A DNA stretch of 64,000 nucleotides, from contig CAMHKW010000002.1 of assembly GCA_946185835.1 (NCBI GenBank), forward strand, positions 1 to 64,000, read 5' to 3'. Below the pieces are notes generated by a model, which worked only from the letters and a program-made list of their open reading frames with translations, was not told where the DNA came from and did not search any database. Made by a program: the position numbers and the translations under genes. This document shows, one piece after another, positions 9,412-17,270 of the stretch (position 1 is the first letter of the stretch; the number at the start of each line of letters is the position of its first letter). Source of the DNA: an uncultured Bacteroidales bacterium (GTDB taxonomy: Bacteria > Bacteroidota > Bacteroidia > Bacteroidales > Paludibacteraceae).

Positions 9412-10167
9412 TCAGTGCCCAAAAAGAGGATTGTTTTCTATTTGCTCCCGGAGTTGTTCGAGGCTCTCGGCTGTTCGCCAACCGACGTAACGTTCTGCTC
9501 GGCTTCGGTTGATACTCAGATCGTCGACGAAGAAGGTGCGCAGTGGGTTGACTTGCGCCTGAGCGTCGACCGTCCTATAAATCTCGCCGTCGGGCTTTGC
9601 TATATGCATCTCGTAAGACAAGAACACCTTGTCGAAAATGTCTGACAACCGGTAGCGGCTGTCGATGGCTTGCCAGTGCAGCTCGTTGGTGTTCGACAGA
9701 AGAAGAAGGCGGAAGTTATACCGGTTCTTGAGATCACGCAGTATCCTGAACCTCTCGCCGGGTATGTCGCACAACATCGACAGCCATGCCTGAGTTACCT
9801 GCTCGCGTGTGGTGCCTTCGTGGCATAATGACAAAATCTGAGACTCGAACTCGTCGGTTGTGATATAGCCTAACTCGTAGTCGCGCATCAGCTGTTTGGT
9901 AGTAGCGCTGCTCAGACCCTCGCCGTCACTGCCTAAGCCGAGGACGGCGTTAACGTTTTGCTCGCCAATGAGTTTGGCAAACGCCTCGGCACACCGTCTT
10001 ACGTCGATGTCGATGAGTACTCCGCCTAAGTCGCTAACCAAGGTGTAGCGTTCCCGTTCACGACGTCGCTCGTCGAAACCGGGTGGGGGACCATAAATGG
10101 TGGCGATAGGCTCGAAGTTGCGGTGCGGAGGACCGTATTTCTTTGCTCCGGCTTCCCTGTTGTCCAT
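9412..10167 (-). CDS. HAD superfamily hydrolase (YihX-like) with N-terminal GPP-rich extension
   Basis: Predicted phosphatase of 251 residues. HAD motif I is VSDLGGVLIDID (about 44-55), with nucleophile Asp followed by LGGV as in the YihX/epoxide-hydrolase-like branch. Motif II is LLLLSNTNE, the motif III lysine is in IAKPDGEIY, and motif IV is TFFVDD. The helical cap lies between motifs I and II. The substrate is likely a small sugar phosphate by family, but this is inference. The first 40 residues are an unusual Pro/Arg-rich tail containing YGPP twice and precede the catalytic domain. The gene starts 12 nt after the dxs stop codon, so it is probably translated from the dxs transcript. Confidence 0.85.
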   Translation of the reverse strand: MDNREAGAKKYGPPHRNFEPIATIYGPPPGFDERRRERERYTLVSDLGGVLIDIDVRRCAEAFAKLIGEQNVNAVLGLGSDGEGLSSATTKQLMRDYELGYITTDEFESQILSLCHEGTTREQVTQAWLSMLCDIPGERFRILRDLKNRYNFRLLLLSNTNELHWQAIDSRYRLSDIFDKVFLSYEMHIAKPDGEIYRTVDAQAQVNPLRTFFVDDLSINRSRAERYVGWRTAESLEQLREQIENNPLFGH

Positions 10168-10179
10168 TGCTTTTGAAAA

Positions 10180-12084
10180 TTAGTTCTTATATAGTTGTCG
10201 AATAGCCATTATCCTCTGTCTGAGACTGTCGGCATCCAAGTGTAGCATCTGCATCAGTTCTTTGGTCGAACCATGCGTCACGAACGTGTCGTTGATGCCG
10301 ATACGTGTGAGACGTATGTCGTACCCACGGTCGGCGATGTAGTCGGCTATGGCGCTACCCAGTCCGCCTGCTAACACCCCCTCTTCGGCGGTGACGATAT
10401 GTCTGACGCCGTTGCTTACGAGCCGGTCGACGACAGCAGTGTCTAAAGGCTTGAGCCAGCGCATGTCGTAGTGTGCGATGTCGGTTGCTTCTATGGCCTC
10501 TCTTGCGGCATTGCCGATGTTGCCTATCGTCAGCACTGCCACCACCGCTTTGCTATCGCTCTCGCCACCTTGTTGTAGGCAGCGGCTCTTGCCTATCTCT
10601 ACTGCTGAGGGTTCTACCTCTGTGGCGGGCACCCTGCCGCGAGGATAACGAATGGCTATCGGTCCTTCGTAACTCAGTGCCAAATGCATCATCTGCCTTA
10701 GGTCGTCGGGGGTCATGGGGGCACAGATAGCGATGTTGGGAATGGGGCGCAGGTATGCCATGTCGAACAAACCATGGTGTGTGGCACCGTCGTTGCCCAC
10801 GATGCCGGCACGGTCGACGGCAAGTACCACATGCAGACGCGGCAGTGCTACGTCGTGGATGATGTTGTCGTAGGCGCGCTGCATAAACGATGAGTATATA
10901 TTGCAGAATGGTACTAACCCCTCTTTGGCGAGTCCGCCCGAGAACGTCACTGCATGTCCTTCGGCAATACCTACGTCGAAGACTCTTGCCGGCAACTGCT
11001 CTTGCATGATAGTCATCGAGCAGCCGCTTGGCATGGCGGGAGTGACACCGACGACGCGTTCGTCGGCTTGTGCCAACTCTAACAGCGTGCGTCCGAACAC
11101 GTCCTGCCACAGCTGAGGCGTAGTAGCTGATTGGTCTGCCTTGCGCTCGCCAGACTCTACATTGAACTCGCCGGGGGCATGCCATACCGTCTGGTTCTTC
11201 ATAGCAGGAGGGTAACCATAGCCTTTGGTGGTGACGATATGCAGCACGCGCGGACCCTTATGGTTCTTTATCTCCGAAAGGATACGGACAAGGCTAAGCA
11301 CATCATGACCGTCGGCAGGACCGAAATAGCGCAAGTTCAACCCCTGAAAGATATTCTTCGGTTGCTTCGTCAGGCTCGCTTTCAGGCTGTTGTTGAAACG
11401 CTGTACGCGATTTTTCTTGTGCTCGTCGATAAGGTGCAGACGTTTGAACAGCAGGTAGAAACGATAACGCCAGCGGTTGTAGCCCGACGAGGTGGTCAGG
11501 TCGACCAAGTATTGTGTGAACCCTCCTTTGATGGGGTCGATGGCCATGTTGTTGTCGTTGAGGATGACGAGCAGGTTGTTCTTGAACATCGACATGTTGT
11601 TCAGACCTTCGAAGGCGAGACCGCCTGTCATGGCACCGTCACCTATCACCGCTACTACCTGTCGGTCGTGGTGCTCTAACTCGTTGGCTATCTGCTCGCC
11701 TAAGGCAGCTGAGATACTGTTGCTGGCATGACCTGCAATAAAAGCATCGTATTCACTCTCGTCAGGAGAAGGAAACGGACTCAAACCGCCAAACTGACGG
11801 TTGGTCGAGAAACGTTCGCGCCTGCCCGTCAGTATCTTATGAGCGTATGCCTGATGACCTACATCCCATATCAGACGGTCGTTAGGAGTGTCGAATACGT
11901 AATGTAAAGCTACAGTAAGCTCTATGGTACCAAGCGAAGAGGCAAGGTGACCGGGGTTATGACTAAGCTCGTTGATGATGAACTGACGGAGCTCTGAACA
12001 CACCTCAGGCAACGCCTCACGAGGCAACTGCTTGAGGTCCGAAGGGTAGGTTATATTGGGCAAATACTTATATTCCATATTCAA
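10180..12084 (-). CDS. dxs: 1-deoxy-D-xylulose-5-phosphate synthase
   Basis: First enzyme of the MEP isoprenoid pathway: condenses pyruvate and glyceraldehyde 3-phosphate using thiamine diphosphate. At 634 residues it is full length. Visible landmarks are the N-terminal DVGHQAYAHKILTGRR, the thiamine diphosphate motif starting at GDGAMTGG and ending at NDNNM (about 148-180), GPADGHD, and the pyrimidine-domain segment DRAGIVGNDGATHHG (about 430). The C-terminal transketolase domain ends in LMQMLHLDA. Its product feeds the polyprenyl chain of menaquinone, whose genes menA and ubiE lie nearby on the other strand. A good -33/-7 promoter overlaps its start region. Confidence 0.97.
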   Translation of the reverse strand: MNMEYKYLPNITYPSDLKQLPREALPEVCSELRQFIINELSHNPGHLASSLGTIELTVALHYVFDTPNDRLIWDVGHQAYAHKILTGRRERFSTNRQFGGLSPFPSPDESEYDAFIAGHASNSISAALGEQIANELEHHDRQVVAVIGDGAMTGGLAFEGLNNMSMFKNNLLVILNDNNMAIDPIKGGFTQYLVDLTTSSGYNRWRYRFYLLFKRLHLIDEHKKNRVQRFNNSLKASLTKQPKNIFQGLNLRYFGPADGHDVLSLVRILSEIKNHKGPRVLHIVTTKGYGYPPAMKNQTVWHAPGEFNVESGERKADQSATTPQLWQDVFGRTLLELAQADERVVGVTPAMPSGCSMTIMQEQLPARVFDVGIAEGHAVTFSGGLAKEGLVPFCNIYSSFMQRAYDNIIHDVALPRLHVVLAVDRAGIVGNDGATHHGLFDMAYLRPIPNIAICAPMTPDDLRQMMHLALSYEGPIAIRYPRGRVPATEVEPSAVEIGKSRCLQQGGESDSKAVVAVLTIGNIGNAAREAIEATDIAHYDMRWLKPLDTAVVDRLVSNGVRHIVTAEEGVLAGGLGSAIADYIADRGYDIRLTRIGINDTFVTHGSTKELMQMLHLDADSLRQRIMAIRQLYKN

Positions 12085-12088
12085 CCCG

Positions 12089-12120
12089 CAAAGATAGCAA
12101 AAAAGTTTAGAATATGCAAA
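12089..12120 (-). promoter_or_regulatory. dxs promoter
   Basis: On the minus strand a TTTG -33 box (12117-12120) and TATCTTTG -7 box (12089-12096) are separated by 20 nt. This is the standard Bacteroidota primary-sigma arrangement. The transcription start would fall at or within a few bases of the dxs ATG, implying a very short leader. Confidence 0.7.
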
Positions 12121-12238
12121 AGTTTAGCAACTCGAAGCTGATTTCCTAAACTTTTACGTGGTATTTGCCATGTCGGATTGTTATCTGACGAAGTGTTTGT
12201 GTGCTTTGAATTAAAAAACATCCCAACTTCTTGTCTGT

Positions 12239-12298
12239 CAGCGCGTAAGACCCGCCTCGCTCCTGTCATCTTCCTGTCATGTTCCTGTCATCTACCTG
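12239..12298. repeat. 60-bp dispersed repeat, copy 1 (inverted relative to copy 2)
   Basis: This 60-nt sequence reappears as an exact reverse complement at 18563-18622. It contains CCTGTCAT units at roughly 11-nt spacing plus a GCGTAAGACCCGCCTCGC segment. Both copies are intergenic, about 6.3 kb apart, and bracket the murF-alr to M48 protease run. Confidence 0.9.
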
Positions 12299-12463
12299 CT
12301 ATGCATGTGTAATGCTTTGTAAATGATCGCTTTATAAAACTCTTAAATTCGGCTTGTCTTGCTCGTCTATCTGTCTGATTTCAGTCGAATGACTATTTTG
12401 GGGACGAAAAGTATTATAAGCACAATATGTTTTTCTAAAAACGTGGAATTTTTAGATGTGACC

Positions 12464-12494
12464 TTTAGTATGTGAAAAAAAAATCGTAACTTTG
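12464..12494 (+). promoter_or_regulatory. Promoter for murF-alr
   Basis: TAACTTTG at 12487-12494 matches the -7 consensus. The -33 position holds TTTA (12464-12467), one base from TTTG, with a 19-nt spacer. A leader of about 70 nt would precede the murF-alr start at 12570. The rest of the 12085-12569 gap holds the dxs promoter and the 60-bp repeat. Confidence 0.65.
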
Positions 12495-12569
12495 CAAGTT
12501 ACATTCGTTAGATCATAGTGCTAATGATCGACGATTCATGTTAAATCTTTAATAAATAGCTGAATATAA

Positions 12570-14453
12570 ATGAAAATAAGTAAGATACGTGATGTGATAG
12601 CTCCTTGCTCGGAGTTGCATGATGATGCCGATATCAAATATCTTCTAACCGACTCACGTCGGTTGCAGACGCCGGCAGGCGAGACGCTCTTTTTTGCCCT
12701 TCATGTCGCAAAGCGCGACGGAGCTCAGTTTGTACCCGTCTTATTCAATCGCGGGTTACGTGCCTTTGTGGTAGAAAAAGCATCGCGTGAGTTATTGGCT
12801 TCTCAGCCGCAAGCCGAACAGATTCTCTCTCAGTCTACAATCCTTTGGGTCGACAATGCCCTTGATGCCCTGCAGCAGCTCGCCGCCTACAAACGCTCGC
12901 TATATCACTGCCCCGTCATCGGTATCACAGGCTCCAATGGCAAGACCGTCGTCAAAGAATGGCTGGCACAGCTACTTGCCGACGACTACCGCATCGTGCG
13001 CTCACCTCTGTCGTATAACTCGCAGATAGGCGTACCATTGTCAGTGTGGCAGATGAACGAAACGACACAACTCGCTATCTTCGAGGCCGGTATCAGTAAG
13101 GTCGGAGAGATGGAAAAGCTCGAAAAGATAATCCGACCTACCATTGGCGTGCTGACATATATAGGAGAAGAACATGGCGAGAACTTCTCATCACTCGAAC
13201 AGAAACGCGAAGAGAAACTCAAACTGTTTGCTCATGCTCAGACGGTTATAGAAGAACCTACACACCAGAACCTGCGTACCTGTGCGGCTGTGCTTCGCTA
13301 CTTAGGCTACGACGAAGAAACTATTCAGCGCAAGCTGCTGACCCAGACGCACGAGACCGTGCTATATGTCGACCTCGCAGCCCTTGCACATAACGTGGCG
13401 TATTTCAAGAGTCTGCTACTGCCTACCACCAAACTCGTATGTATGGTCAAGGCTTTTGCATACGGCACCGGGCATGTGGAGGTGAGCCGTTGTCTGGAGC
13501 ACGCAGGAGCCGACTACCTCGCTGTAGCCGTGGCTGATGAGGCTTCGCAACTCCGACAAGCCGGCATCCGACTGCCCATCATAGTAATGGACCCCGAACC
13601 CACTGCACTGAAAGACATCATAGCCAACAACGCAGAGCCAAACATATACTCGTTCGAGGCACTCGACAACTTCATAGCGGCGGCTGCCAAAGAAGGACTC
13701 GAAAACTATCCGATACACATAAAGATTGACTCGGGTATGCACCGTCTCGGTTTTGAACTTGCAGATATCGAATTGCTTGCACAGAAACTGAACGGGCAAA
13801 AGGTGGTCAGAGTAGCATCGGTCTTCTCGCACCTCGCAGGAGCCGACGAACAGCAGTTCGACGACTTCACTCTCTCGCAGATACAGCGCTTCAACACCTG
13901 CGCCGACCGCCTGCAATCTAAGCTCGAATACCATTTTATACGTCACATACTCAATTCCGCCGGTATCGAGCGTTTTACTCAGTATCAAGCCGATATGTGC
14001 CGCTTAGGCATTGGTATGTATGGCTTCTCGGCAGCGCATCATCTTGGCGAAGCCGACTACCCGCTGCGCCCTGTATGCACGCTCAAGACCACTCTGCTTA
14101 GCGTCAAGACCGTTAAAGCCGGCGAGAGCATAGGCTACGGACGCCATACCTTCCTTAACGAAGACCGACAGATAGCCGTCATCCCTATCGGCTATGCCGA
14201 CGGCTTCGACCGCCGCTTCGGCAACTATGGAGGCGAGGTGATAGTGCGAGGCAAACGTTGCCCGGTGGTAGGTAACGTATGTATGGACCTCGCCATGATC
14301 GACGTCACCGGCACCGATGCACGACCCGGCGACGAGGCTACTATCTTCGGCGACCGACTGCCGCTCGAAGAACTTGCCGATAAGCTCTCGACTATCACGT
14401 ACGAGATACTCACGTCGATATCAAGACGTGTGAAACGCGTATATCTGAGCTAA
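12570..14453 (+). CDS. MurF-alanine racemase fusion with a shortened MurF half
   Basis: The C-terminal part (about 268-627) is a complete PLP-dependent alanine racemase: it starts at ETVLYVDLAALAHN, has the PLP lysine in MVKAFAYG (about 293), and continues through GYGRHTF and PIGYADGFDRRFG to VCMDLAMIDVTG. The N-terminal part is MurF-like, with an N-terminal domain and the ATP loop GITGSNGKT (about 117-125). The usual Bacteroidota fusion is about 820 residues; this one is 627. After the MurF central domain (IGVLTYIGEEHGENFSS) the chain jumps to a short helix (NLRTCAAVLRYLGYDEETIQ) and straight into the racemase. Roughly 200 residues are missing, including the MurF C-terminal ligase domain. 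The racemase should work; the ligase half probably does not. Confidence 0.9.
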   Translation: MKISKIRDVIAPCSELHDDADIKYLLTDSRRLQTPAGETLFFALHVAKRDGAQFVPVLFNRGLRAFVVEKASRELLASQPQAEQILSQSTILWVDNALDALQQLAAYKRSLYHCPVIGITGSNGKTVVKEWLAQLLADDYRIVRSPLSYNSQIGVPLSVWQMNETTQLAIFEAGISKVGEMEKLEKIIRPTIGVLTYIGEEHGENFSSLEQKREEKLKLFAHAQTVIEEPTHQNLRTCAAVLRYLGYDEETIQRKLLTQTHETVLYVDLAALAHNVAYFKSLLLPTTKLVCMVKAFAYGTGHVEVSRCLEHAGADYLAVAVADEASQLRQAGIRLPIIVMDPEPTALKDIIANNAEPNIYSFEALDNFIAAAAKEGLENYPIHIKIDSGMHRLGFELADIELLAQKLNGQKVVRVASVFSHLAGADEQQFDDFTLSQIQRFNTCADRLQSKLEYHFIRHILNSAGIERFTQYQADMCRLGIGMYGFSAAHHLGEADYPLRPVCTLKTTLLSVKTVKAGESIGYGRHTFLNEDRQIAVIPIGYADGFDRRFGNYGGEVIVRGKRCPVVGNVCMDLAMIDVTGTDARPGDEATIFGDRLPLEELADKLSTITYEILTSISRRVKRVYLS

Positions 14454-14454
14454 A

Positions 14455-14530
14455 ACCGCTAACACTAACCCAATCAGCTAAACCCGCTAACACTAACCCA
14501 ATTAGCTAAACCTGTCAACATCAACCTAAT
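14455..14530. repeat. 28-bp tandem repeat ending at the ubiE/menG start
   Basis: Two and a partial copy of a 28-bp unit (containing CGCTAACACTAACCCAAT) fill the gap between murF-alr and the next gene. The last degenerate copy ends directly before the ATG at 14531. Confidence 0.85.
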
Positions 14531-15235
14531 ATGAACGAAAAGCAAGACATAGGTTCACTGTTCGACCGCATCTCCCGTACCTACGACCGGCTCAACCATC
14601 TGCTCTCGCTCAATATCGACCGGCGCTGGCGTTATCGCGCTGTCAGTAGCCTTGCCAAACTCGCTGCCGACGAACAGCTGCTCGACGTGGCTGTCGGAAC
14701 AGCTGACCTAACACTCGAAGTACTCAGACAAGGCAAAGCACAGCATGTGGTGGGTATCGACCTCTCGGAGCAGATGATGAAGATAGGACAAGAAAAGATA
14801 AAAAAACGTGGTTACGAGCTCAGTGTCAGCCTCAAAAAAGAGAATGCACAGCACATGAGTTTTGCCGACAACAGCTTCGCTGCCGTCACTTGCGCCTTCG
14901 GAGTGCGCAACTTCGCCGACCTTGACGCAGGACTCAGAGAGATGACACGTGTGCTACGACCCGGCGGACAGATGGTGATACTCGAATTCTCGTATCCTGA
15001 AAACAAAGTGATAGCGGCATTGTATGATTTCTATTTTACCCATATCCTGCCACTGATAGGGAAAATGCTGAGCCACGACAAAACGGCATATACATATCTC
15101 AACCGTAGCGTAAAGAGCTTTATCTGGGGACAGCAGATGTGCGACAAACTTAGTGAGGTCGGGCTGAGCAATGTAGGATATAAAACGCTAACCTTCGGTA
15201 TCGCAACTATTTATATGGGAGAGAAGAGAGGTTAG
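14531..15235 (+). CDS. menG: Demethylmenaquinone methyltransferase (UbiE/MenG)
   Basis: SAM-dependent C-methyltransferase of 234 residues that would convert demethylmenaquinone to menaquinone, the last step of respiratory quinone synthesis in organisms lacking ubiquinone. The opening IGSLFDRISRTYDRLNHLLS is typical of the family. Motif I is LLDVAVGTADLTLEV (about 56-70), followed by GIDLSEQMM, CAFGVRNFAD (about 118-127) and LRPGGQMVILEFSYP. It is encoded just upstream of menA, which makes its substrate, and the pair supports a menaquinone role. Confidence 0.95.
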   Translation: MNEKQDIGSLFDRISRTYDRLNHLLSLNIDRRWRYRAVSSLAKLAADEQLLDVAVGTADLTLEVLRQGKAQHVVGIDLSEQMMKIGQEKIKKRGYELSVSLKKENAQHMSFADNSFAAVTCAFGVRNFADLDAGLREMTRVLRPGGQMVILEFSYPENKVIAALYDFYFTHILPLIGKMLSHDKTAYTYLNRSVKSFIWGQQMCDKLSEVGLSNVGYKTLTFGIATIYMGEKRG

Positions 15236-15262
15236 ACCGCTTCGCTGTTAGAGGTTATATTT

Positions 15263-15327
15263 TTGTATAAATGGTTATAATTCTGAAAAAAAGTCTTGTA
15301 TAATTGGTTATAATTCTGAAAAAAGTC
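15263..15327. repeat. Two 32-33-bp direct repeats before menA
   Basis: A unit containing GGTTATAATTCTGAAAAAA is repeated twice (15263-15295 and 15296-15327) between menG and menA. It ends 7 nt before the menA ATG. It forms most of the intercistronic spacer. Confidence 0.85.
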
Positions 15328-15334
15328 TAATATC

Positions 15335-16252
15335 ATGCTTTGGTTTCGTATCATACGTCCGCAGACGTTATTTGCTTCGCTTTGTCCGGTGTTGGTAGGT
15401 TGCCTGTGTTCGCTATCGCTACCTTCTGCAAGCGGGCAACTTACACCATACGTTGTAGTGGTAACTATTCTTTGTGCTCTTGCCATGCAGATACTATCTA
15501 ACCTATATAACGACTACTACGACTTCCTCAATGGTGCCGACTCGAAAGGTCGAGTGGGGTTCAAGCGCGCCCTTGCTGAGGGACAAGTCACTGTCAAACA
15601 GATGCGCACGGCATGCAACATCACTTTAGTGGTGGCAGTACTGCTCGGTGCGTTGCTCGTGGCAGTAGGCGGCTATGTCATACTCGGCATCGGACTGACG
15701 GCACTGCTTTTCGCATGGCTCTATTCGGCAACCTCTCACTCGCTGTCGTATCTTGGAATAGCCGACATCTTCGTCTTTCTTTATTATGGCGTGATAGCTT
15801 CTGTGGGAACGACATGGCTCCTGTTTGCTTCTACACAAGACTTGTTCTGTTGGACTGATAGCGACTGGTGGTCGGTACAGGTGCCGGCAGCTTCCGATGC
15901 GTTGCTTATGTCGTTCTATGCCGGTGCCGTAAACGGACTTATCTCGATGTGTGTATTGGCTATCAATAATATACGCGATATAGAAGACGACCGGCAGGCA
16001 GGAAAACGCACCTTGCCCGTTCGTCTTGGTAAGACCACAGCCCTCGTGCTGTTTGCTATCGTGGTTTTGCTTACGCCTCTGTTTGCTTACTTAGCCTTCG
16101 GCTTCTCGTGGGCTATGTTGGTGGTGCTGCCCGGAGCGTTTATTCTCTATCGCGTGATACGTGCTTACGGGGCGGAATATAATATATGCTTGTTGCTGAC
16201 CGGTATATGGAACCTGATATACGCAGGCTTGGTGGCTTTAACAGTGATGTAA
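15335..16252 (+). CDS. menA: 1,4-dihydroxy-2-naphthoate polyprenyltransferase
   Basis: Integral membrane prenyltransferase, 305 residues, attaching the polyprenyl chain to dihydroxynaphthoate in menaquinone synthesis. Two Asp-rich magnesium-diphosphate motifs are visible: NLYNDYYDFLNGADSKGR (about 56-73) and NNIRDIEDDRQAGKRTL (about 211-227). Between and after them are hydrophobic helices typical of the UbiA family (about 8-9 in total). The start at 15335 gives MLWFRIIRPQTL, a usual MenA opening. Located directly after menG. Confidence 0.95.
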   Translation: MLWFRIIRPQTLFASLCPVLVGCLCSLSLPSASGQLTPYVVVVTILCALAMQILSNLYNDYYDFLNGADSKGRVGFKRALAEGQVTVKQMRTACNITLVVAVLLGALLVAVGGYVILGIGLTALLFAWLYSATSHSLSYLGIADIFVFLYYGVIASVGTTWLLFASTQDLFCWTDSDWWSVQVPAASDALLMSFYAGAVNGLISMCVLAINNIRDIEDDRQAGKRTLPVRLGKTTALVLFAIVVLLTPLFAYLAFGFSWAMLVVLPGAFILYRVIRAYGAEYNICLLLTGIWNLIYAGLVALTVM

Positions 16253-16387
16253 TGTGGGAACGCCAATTTGCAATTGGCGGCATGTAAAGGCAACGTCGAT
16301 TGTCGCCGGTTACCTGAAAGGCAACGTCAATACCTGAATAGCAACGTCGATTGTCGCCGGTTATAAACCGGCGTACCCTGCTTAAAT
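16253..16387. repeat. Palindromic intergenic elements between menA and the DUF2400 gene
   Basis: Holds palindrome CGCCAATTTGCAATTGGCG (16261-16279) and palindrome CGCCGGTTATAAACCGGCG (16355-16373), the latter followed by GTACCC. Between them GGCAACGTCGATTGTCGCCGGTT-like segments are partly repeated three times. Both palindromes belong to families with further copies at 19138 and in 48.0-49.2 and 52.6 kb. Confidence 0.85.
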
Positions 16388-17134
16388 ATGCTTACTACAG
16401 ATCAAATAGAGTTACTTCGCAGTCTTGCCGACCGTTATGAGACGGCTGACTTTCTTTGTGGTGACCCCTCGCAGTTTATGCACCTTGTCAGTGGTGATTG
16501 CAATCGCGAGACGATGGCTTTTGTGGCAGCATCGCTCAGTTATGGGTCACGGCAGCAGTTTCTGCCTAAGATACAGAAGCTGCTCGACAGCAGCGGGGGA
16601 CAGATGTATCAGTGGATGGTGTCAGGCGGCTATGCAGAGGCAGTGCCGGACGATGGCAGCTGTTTCTACCGTCTGTATACCAATCATGACTATCGTCATT
16701 TCCTCGATACCCTGGCTCTGCTTTTGCACGAATATGGCTCACTTGCTGATTTCGCTCGCACTCATGCCACGGGCGATGATGCGATGTCGGTACTGAATGC
16801 TCTGACTGCTTTCTTTGCTAATGCCGGGGCAACGAAGGTGATACCTAAAGACACAACTTCGGCATGTAAGCGTCTGTGTATGTTCATGCGATGGCTTGTA
16901 CGCTGCAACTCGCCTGTGGACCTCGGACAATGGACTTTTCTGCACCCTCGCACACTCGTCATACCACTTGATACACATGTTCTCAGTCAGGCACAGAACC
17001 TTGGGCTGATAAGTACTCGTAATGCTTCGATGCGTACAGCCCGCCAACTGACAACGTTGCTTGCTGAAGCTTTCCCCGACGACCCTACAAGAGCCGACTT
17101 CGCACTCTTCGGCTTAGGGGTGAACAGCCGATAG
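16388..17134 (+). CDS. TIGR02757/DUF2400 family protein
   Basis: A 248-residue protein of a family widespread in Bacteroidota and of unknown function. Recognisable segments are MAFVAASLSYGSRQQF (about 39-54), the central FYRLYTNHDYRHF, KRLCMFMRWLVRC (about 160-172) and the C-terminal VIPLDTHVLSQAQNLGL followed by RADFALFGLGV. The KRL-x-MFMRWMVR-like and PLDTHV segments resemble the helix-hairpin-helix part of HhH-GPD DNA glycosylases, so a nucleic-acid role is possible but unproven. It lies in the forward run after menA. Confidence 0.85.
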   Translation: MLTTDQIELLRSLADRYETADFLCGDPSQFMHLVSGDCNRETMAFVAASLSYGSRQQFLPKIQKLLDSSGGQMYQWMVSGGYAEAVPDDGSCFYRLYTNHDYRHFLDTLALLLHEYGSLADFARTHATGDDAMSVLNALTAFFANAGATKVIPKDTTSACKRLCMFMRWLVRCNSPVDLGQWTFLHPRTLVIPLDTHVLSQAQNLGLISTRNASMRTARQLTTLLAEAFPDDPTRADFALFGLGVNSR

Positions 17135-17170
17135 GCAAAACGTTAGGACAAGTTAATATTATACCTCTAA

Positions 17171-17270
17171 AAAACTCATCTCTGATTTAAAAAACTCATC
17201 TCTGATTCAAAAAACTCATCTCTGATTTAAAAAACTCATCTCTGATTTAAAAAACTCATCTCTGATTCAA
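17171..17270. repeat. Five-copy 20-bp tandem array ending on the M48 protease start codon
   Basis: Five perfect or near-perfect 20-bp units (AAAACTCATCTCTGATTTAA, T/C variant at one position) fill 17171-17270. The A of the downstream ATG at 17270 is the last base of the fifth unit, so the whole 5' flank of the protease gene is made of the array. Confidence 0.95.

Noticed and set aside
12239-12298. Attachment-site pair of an integrated element
   Set aside because: The two 60-bp copies are inverted, not direct, and the genes between them are ordinary housekeeping genes without an integrase.
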